Positions 60,062 through 64,000 of a stretch of 64,000 bases of DNA are shown piece by piece (position 1 is the first letter of the stretch; every line of letters begins with the position of its first letter). A program made the translations under genes and the position numbers. The notes beneath the pieces are model-generated. The model was given only the letters and a program-made list of their open reading frames with translations, did not search any database and was not told where the DNA came from. Source of the DNA: Bacteroidales bacterium (lineage in GTDB: Bacteria > Bacteroidota > Bacteroidia > Bacteroidales > UBA932); assembly GCA_017554305.1 (NCBI GenBank), contig JAFZIN010000028.1:89323-153322 (forward strand). The letters run 5' to 3'.

Positions 60062-60940
60062 CTATTTCTTCTTAAAGAAGGCTATAAGACTCTTAACGTA
60101 ATCATCTTGAGTGGAGACGCTTACGCTGTCCACCCTATATCTCTTAAACAGTTGCTGTGCGCTCTGCTGAACTCTGTTAGACCAATCCTTGTAGTGATCT
60201 CTAACCGCTCTGGATGAGGTATCTATCCATCCCTCTTTTCCGCTCTCCGCATCTCTTACTCTCACAAATCCAATGTTAGGAATCTCCCTTTCTCTTGGAT
60301 CATAGACATTGATGGCAGAAATCTCGTGACGGTTGGCGGCAATCTTAAGCGCCTCCTCGTAACGTGGATGACCCTCTGAATCAACGTCTAACAAATCGCT
60401 GAGCAAAAAGGCTGTACACTTTTTCTTAATGGCGTTTGAGAGAAAACGCAGCGCCTCTGAGATATCCGTTCCCTGTCCGGTTGGTTTGAACTCCAACAGT
60501 TCAGAGAGGATTCTCAGCAGATGGCTTCTTCCCTTCTTTGGCGGAATAAACTTCTCAACCTTTGAGGAGAAGAAGAGCGCTCCAACCTTATCGTTATTAA
60601 TTGAGGCGGAGAAGGAGAGCACCGCTGCAATCTCTGCAACAAGCTCACGCTTAGTCTTCTCCACTGTTCCGAATATACTGGATTGGCTAACGTCTACAAG
60701 CAGAACAACCGTAAGTTCTCTCTCCTCCTCATACACTTTTATATAAGGAGAACGCAAACGGGCCGTAACATTCCAGTCCATATTGCGGACATCGTCTCCA
60801 AACTGATACTCACGTACCTCGCTGAAAGCCATACCTCTGCCCTTGAAGGCGGAGTGGTACTCTCCTGCAAAGATCTGGTGAGAGAGAGACTTTGTCTTTA
60901 TCTCAATCTTACGTACTTTCTTTAAAAGTTCGTTGTCCAT
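60062..60940 (-). CDS. DUF58 domain-containing protein of the Bat operon
   Basis: 292 aa, no membrane segment. DUF58 motif REYQFGDDVRNMDWNVTARLRSPYIKVYEEERELTVVLLVDVSQS (about 44-90; VWA-like MIDAS DVSQS) is intact. DUF58 proteins are VWA-related partners of MoxR ATPases and are encoded directly after moxR in most such clusters, as here (12 bp). Presumed to carry the chaperone action of MoxR to the BatA/BatB membrane proteins. Confidence 0.88.
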   Translation of the reverse strand: MDNELLKKVRKIEIKTKSLSHQIFAGEYHSAFKGRGMAFSEVREYQFGDDVRNMDWNVTARLRSPYIKVYEEERELTVVLLVDVSQSSIFGTVEKTKRELVAEIAAVLSFSASINNDKVGALFFSSKVEKFIPPKKGRSHLLRILSELLEFKPTGQGTDISEALRFLSNAIKKKCTAFLLSDLLDVDSEGHPRYEEALKIAANRHEISAINVYDPREREIPNIGFVRVRDAESGKEGWIDTSSRAVRDHYKDWSNRVQQSAQQLFKRYRVDSVSVSTQDDYVKSLIAFFKKK

Positions 60941-60952
60941 ACAAATAACTCC

Positions 60953-61945
60953 TTATGGAACAGGTACAATATTTACTATCTCGGTAATCAGATTCTCTGT
61001 CGTAATATTCTCTGCCTCAGCTTCGTATGTCAGACCTATACGGTGACGCATAACCTCGTAGCAGACGGCTCTTACATCCTCAGGAATTACATAGCCTCTT
61101 CTCTTAATGAAAGCGTAAGCCTTGGCAGCCTTTGCAAGTGAGATACTTGCTCTAGGAGATGCACCGTACTGAATCAGATTCTTAATCTTTCCAAGTCCGT
61201 ACTCATCCGGAGTTCTGGTTGCGTAAACTATATCTACAATGTAACGCTCAATCTTCTCATCCATGTAAACGTCTTTTACAACGCTTCTTGCACGAACAAT
61301 ATCCTCAGGCTTAAGAACTGTGCTGGCCTTAGGGAACTCCTGTGCGTTGTGCATCTTAATAATCTGTTTCTCCTCATCCTTCTTAGGGTAATTAACAATC
61401 ACCTTAAGCATGAAACGGTCCATCTGAGCCTCAGGCAGCGGATATGTACCCTCCTGTTCTATAGGGTTTTGTGTTGCCATTACAAGGAAAGGTTTAGGAA
61501 GAGCGTAAGTGTTGTCTCCAATGGTTACGGCTCTCTCCTGCATTGCCTCCAACAGAGCACTCTGAACTTTTGCAGGTGAACGGTTAATCTCATCCGCCAA
61601 TACAAAGTTTGCAAAGACAGGTCCCTGCTTTACCTGGAACTGCTCGTTCTTCTGACTGTAAATCATTGTTCCCACAATGTCTGAAGGAAGCAAGTCCGGA
61701 GTAAACTGAATTCTGTTGAACTTTGCATCAATGATATCTGCCAATGTGCTTATAGCCAGGGTCTTTGCCAAACCAGGCATTCCCTCCAACAACAGATGTC
61801 CGTCTGCAAGCAATCCAATGAGCAGATCCTCAACCAGATGTTTTTGCCCTACAATCACCTTGTTCATCTCCATAGAGATGATGTCTACAAAGGCGCTCTC
61901 TTTCTGAATCCTATCATTCAGTTCCTTTATGTTAACGTTCTCCAT
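60953..61945 (-). CDS. moxR: MoxR-family AAA+ ATPase
   Basis: 330 aa. Walker A in EGMPGLAKTLAI (about 54-65), Walker B in FVLADEINRSPAKVQSALLEAMQE (about 110-133), sensor 1 in MATQNPIEQEGTYPLPEAQMDRF, and the C-terminal lid with GASPRASISL. This is the MRP subfamily of MoxR, the chaperone-like ATPase of the Bat cluster. It is the first gene of a ten-gene minus-strand run. The 57 bp between it and truA hold the truA promoter, but I saw no clear minus-strand -7 box. Confidence 0.92.
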   Translation of the reverse strand: MENVNIKELNDRIQKESAFVDIISMEMNKVIVGQKHLVEDLLIGLLADGHLLLEGMPGLAKTLAISTLADIIDAKFNRIQFTPDLLPSDIVGTMIYSQKNEQFQVKQGPVFANFVLADEINRSPAKVQSALLEAMQERAVTIGDNTYALPKPFLVMATQNPIEQEGTYPLPEAQMDRFMLKVIVNYPKKDEEKQIIKMHNAQEFPKASTVLKPEDIVRARSVVKDVYMDEKIERYIVDIVYATRTPDEYGLGKIKNLIQYGASPRASISLAKAAKAYAFIKRRGYVIPEDVRAVCYEVMRHRIGLTYEAEAENITTENLITEIVNIVPVP

Positions 61946-61988
61946 AATTGTTTAAATTACTTTGTTATTCTTTTTACTTTCAATTTCT

Positions 61989-61996
61989 TACCTTTG
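61989..61996 (+). promoter_or_regulatory. -7 box for truA, near-leaderless start
   Basis: TACCTTTG, an exact TAnnTTTG, ends 6 bp before the ATG at 62003; TTTG at 61961-61964 is 24 bp upstream, longer than the usual 19-21. The transcript would have almost no leader. Confidence 0.5.
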
Positions 61997-62002
61997 CGCT
62001 AT

Positions 62003-62794
62003 ATGAGATACTTTATTCGTCTGTCATATAACGGAGCCCCCTTTAGCGGCTGGCAGATTCAAAAGAACGCAACCGGCGTTCAAGAGGAACTTCAAAAAGC
62101 TTTTTCACTTTTGCTGAAGGAGAAGATTGAGATTACAGGTGCCGGTAGAACAGATAGCGGCGTTAATGCCGTCAACTACATTGCCCACACAGATATCCAA
62201 TCCCAGACAGCTCTCAGTGGAAAATCTCAAAAGCAATTTCTATACAAATTAAATGCCATTCTACCTCCTCAAATCAGGGTTGAGGGCATTTACAAAATGC
62301 ACCCGGAGGCACACGCCCGCTTTGATGCGACCAGCCGCACCTACAACTATTTCATCTCAACCGAGCCTTCCCCGTTTGATGACCGTTTCACCTTCTATGT
62401 CAAGTGCAAAAGTCTCAACATAGAGGCCATGAACAAGGCGGCCCAATATTTCATCGGGACAAAAGATTTTGCCTCCCTGCAGAAGGTTGGAAGTGACAAT
62501 AAAACCTCCGTATGCACTGTTACAGAGGCGGTTTGGAAGAGAGCTCCACTCCCCGCTCCGTTCAATGCCGGCTGCCGTGGAAAGAGGTACGTCTTCACCG
62601 TTACCGCCAACCGATTCCTCAGAAATATGGTTAGAGCCATGGTGGGTTCCCTCCTGGAAGTGGGACTCGGAAAGAGGGAGCCGGAGTGGATTGAGGAGAT
62701 GCTTAAAAAGAAGAACCGCTCCTCCGCTGCCCAAAGTGTTGCCGGTAACGCCCTCTTTTTGACCAGGATAACTTATCCCTATCCAATTAAGTAG
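62003..62794 (+). CDS. truA: tRNA pseudouridine(38-40) synthase
   Basis: 263 aa from the ATG at 62003 (MRYFIRLSYNGAPFSGWQIQ). The frame continues upstream to 61796, but that would run into moxR and beyond the promoter. Catalytic motif GAGRTDSGVNA with the essential Asp (about 50-60), RFDATSRTYNYFIS, and a C-terminal RNRFLRNMVRAMVGSLLEVG-like segment (FLRNMVRAMVG) are all TruA hallmarks. It makes pseudouridine in the anticodon stem-loop of many tRNAs. Confidence 0.94.
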   Translation: MRYFIRLSYNGAPFSGWQIQKNATGVQEELQKAFSLLLKEKIEITGAGRTDSGVNAVNYIAHTDIQSQTALSGKSQKQFLYKLNAILPPQIRVEGIYKMHPEAHARFDATSRTYNYFISTEPSPFDDRFTFYVKCKSLNIEAMNKAAQYFIGTKDFASLQKVGSDNKTSVCTVTEAVWKRAPLPAPFNAGCRGKRYVFTVTANRFLRNMVRAMVGSLLEVGLGKREPEWIEEMLKKKNRSSAAQSVAGNALFLTRITYPYPIK

Positions 62795-62796
62795 CT

Positions 62797-62873
62797 CTTG
62801 CACACTTTTTGCTTGCTAAAGAACGGCTTTTGCCTGCTAAAGAACAGTTAATGCTTATTAAAGGACAGTTATT
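62797..62873 (+). repeat. Three diverged 21-bp direct repeats after truA
   Basis: Units begin at 62811, 62832 and 62853: GCTTGCTAAAGAAC, GCCTGCTAAAGAAC, GCTTATTAAAGGAC. The first and second are close, the third is diverged. Just before, CTTGCACACTTTT (62797-62809) is the same as the sequence at 2414-2426 that ends the hairpin array behind the transposase, and CTTTTGCCTG (62827-62836) also occurs there (2422-2431). Confidence 0.6.
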
Positions 62874-62929
62874 AAGTTTATGCAGGCTTGCAAATGATAT
62901 AGTTTTTGAAATAAATAATAATTAAAGAT

Positions 62930-63649
62930 ATGAGTTTGATCACAATTTTTCTCCAGGCAGACGCCGTAGAAGCCGTAAACCAGGCAGCCGGCACACTTGC
63001 CTCCAGCCAAAAGGTCTCCCTCTCCATGATAGACATGGCAGTTAAGGGCGGATGGCTTATGATTCCTCTTGTAATTCTCTCCGTATTAACTATTTACATC
63101 TTCGGAATGAAGTGGTGGACAATCAGCCGTGCCTCTAAGATTGACCCTAACTTTATGAGGGATATAAGAGATTTTATTCACGATGGTAAAATCTCAGCAG
63201 CACTTAACCTCTGCCGCCAGCAGGATACTCCTGTCTCTCACCTCATTGAGAAGGGAATTGAGAGAATGGGAAGACCTCTTACAGATATTCAGACCGCTGT
63301 GGAGAATATGGGAAACATAGAGATTGCAAGGCTTGAGAAGGGCCTGCCTTCACTGGCTTCCATTGCCGGCGGTGCCCCTATGCTCGGATTCCTGGGAACA
63401 GTACTGGGTATGGTACAGGCCTTCTTCAATATGAGCCAGGCAGGTAACAACATAGATATCACCCTTTTAAGCAGCGGTATCTACACCGCAATGATTACCA
63501 CCGTTGCCGGTCTTATTGTAGGTATCCTTGCATACTTTGGCTACAACTACCTCACATCCAAGGTCTCAGACCTGGTCTTCACACTCCAGAGCAACACCAT
63601 AGAGTTTATGGATCTGCTCCACGAGCCCGCAGACAAAAACGGAAAGTAG
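62930..63649 (+). CDS. exbB: MotA/TolQ/ExbB proton channel family protein
   Basis: 239 aa. Three transmembrane helices (about 44-64, 136-160 and 178-200), a cytosolic loop between helix 1 and 2, and the family core IAGGAPMLGFLGTVLGMVQAF (about 137-157) plus TTVAGLIVGILAYFGYNYL (about 183-201). ExbB forms the proton channel with ExbD and drives TonB at the outer membrane. The N-terminus is longer than in E. coli ExbB, as is usual in Bacteroidota. ExbD follows 130 bp later, and several TonB-dependent receptors in this window would depend on it. Confidence 0.9.
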   Translation: MSLITIFLQADAVEAVNQAAGTLASSQKVSLSMIDMAVKGGWLMIPLVILSVLTIYIFGMKWWTISRASKIDPNFMRDIRDFIHDGKISAALNLCRQQDTPVSHLIEKGIERMGRPLTDIQTAVENMGNIEIARLEKGLPSLASIAGGAPMLGFLGTVLGMVQAFFNMSQAGNNIDITLLSSGIYTAMITTVAGLIVGILAYFGYNYLTSKVSDLVFTLQSNTIEFMDLLHEPADKNGK

Positions 63650-63779
63650 CAGCAATAACAGCCCTCAACAGAAAAGCTTCATCAGATAAAAAAAAGACTG
63701 AAGATCAAATAGATAATAAGACAGAGATCTTAAAAAAGGCTGAAAACTTAAAGAAAAGCTAAAATAAAAACAGAAAAAG

Positions 63780-64000
63780 ATGGCTATTCAACAGAGAAAC
63801 AAGGTAGATGCAAAATTCAGCATGTCTTCAATGACGGACATTGTCTTTCTTTTGCTCATCTTCTTCCTTGTAACCTCCACACTTATAAACCCTAACGCTC
63901 TCAAACTGCTGCTTCCAAAGAGTACCAACCAAATCTCCGCAAAGCCGCAGGTGAGCGTTTCCATAAAGCACTACCCGGAGAACAACACCTTCTCATACCA
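63780..64000 (+). CDS. exbD: ExbD/TolR family protein (N-terminal part, cut by window end)
   Basis: The ATG at 63780 opens a frame that runs off the window, 73 codons seen. MAIQQRNKVDAKFSMSSMTDIVFLLLIFFLVTSTLI shows the conserved transmembrane Asp (D20) of the ExbD/TolR helix and the adjacent periplasmic part. It pairs with the ExbB gene just upstream to make the proton-driven motor. The 130-bp gap before it (63650-63779) is A-rich and holds no gene that I could support. Confidence 0.9.
   Translation, partial: MAIQQRNKVDAKFSMSSMTDIVFLLLIFFLVTSTLINPNALKLLLPKSTNQISAKPQVSVSIKHYPENNTFSY

Noticed and set aside
61796-62002. N-terminal extension of TruA
   Set aside because: It would overlap moxR on the other strand, precedes the promoter box at 61989-61996 and has no similarity to TruA.
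63650-63779. Small gene between exbB and exbD
   Set aside because: The stretch is A-rich, stops occur early in all frames, and no start with a ribosome binding site was seen.
1-64000. tRNA or rRNA genes
   Set aside because: I looked in the intergenic gaps for CCA-ended cloverleaf sequences and rRNA motifs and saw none. All gaps are short.

Overview
The window is a gene-dense piece (about 45 % GC by eye) of a Bacteroidota chromosome, most likely order Bacteroidales. The support is: the Bat (Bacteroides aerotolerance) cluster, SusC-like and OMP_b-brl outer-membrane receptors, BACON and DUF5689-like lipoproteins, the rSAM/lipoprotein pair typical of Bacteroides relatives, and promoters of the Bacteroidota type (TTTG, 19 bp, TAnnTTTG), seen in complete form upstream of rpmH and rplU. 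I saw no tRNA, rRNA, CRISPR array or prophage. No stretch longer than about 255 bp lacks a gene; the three largest gaps (2278-2511, 16487-16741, 62795-62929) all hold repeats or palindromes.

Layout. 1-1244: end of a lipoprotein gene and its radical SAM partner. 1402-2520: a REP-associated Y1 transposase followed by a hairpin repeat array. 2512-6492 (minus): four envelope or secreted proteins of unknown function, then a YqeY homologue. 7035-18894 (plus): housekeeping genes (ogt, a YeiH-type exporter, trpS, an ABC ATPase, queD, polA, an ECF sigma factor, rsmG, an L,D-transpeptidase, rpmH, a PASTA protein, an RluD-type synthase). A complex nested palindrome lies after rpmH. 18866-24400 (minus): two tandem paralogous outer-membrane barrels. 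24449-27039 (minus): ruvC, serS, rpmA, rplU. 27198-29009: an AAA ATPase and a sirtuin.

29036-37801 looks like a surface nucleic-acid scavenging locus: a BACON lipoprotein, a DRGH-type DNA/RNA nuclease lipoprotein, an endonuclease/exonuclease/phosphatase, a TonB-dependent receptor and a DUF5689-like lipoprotein. It is followed by an M3 peptidase and a strong terminator. 39951-48708 is a two-protein Rhs system. Its second protein ends in an AT-rich, non-core C-terminal domain with an HExxE motif, followed by an AT-rich orphan gene that could be its immunity partner.

48791-61945 (minus) is one tightly packed run: moxR, DUF58, a membrane protein, batA, a batB-batC fusion, batD, batE, a phosphoesterase/PQQ-propeller protein and two secreted GH3 enzymes. 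The window closes with truA and the start of an exbB-exbD operon on the plus strand.

The main items for a second look are the split Rhs system with its exchangeable tip, the nuclease/TonB locus, the BatB-BatC fusion that keeps an internal start and signal peptide, the transposase with two adjoining repeat families, and the nested palindromic element at 16561-16699.
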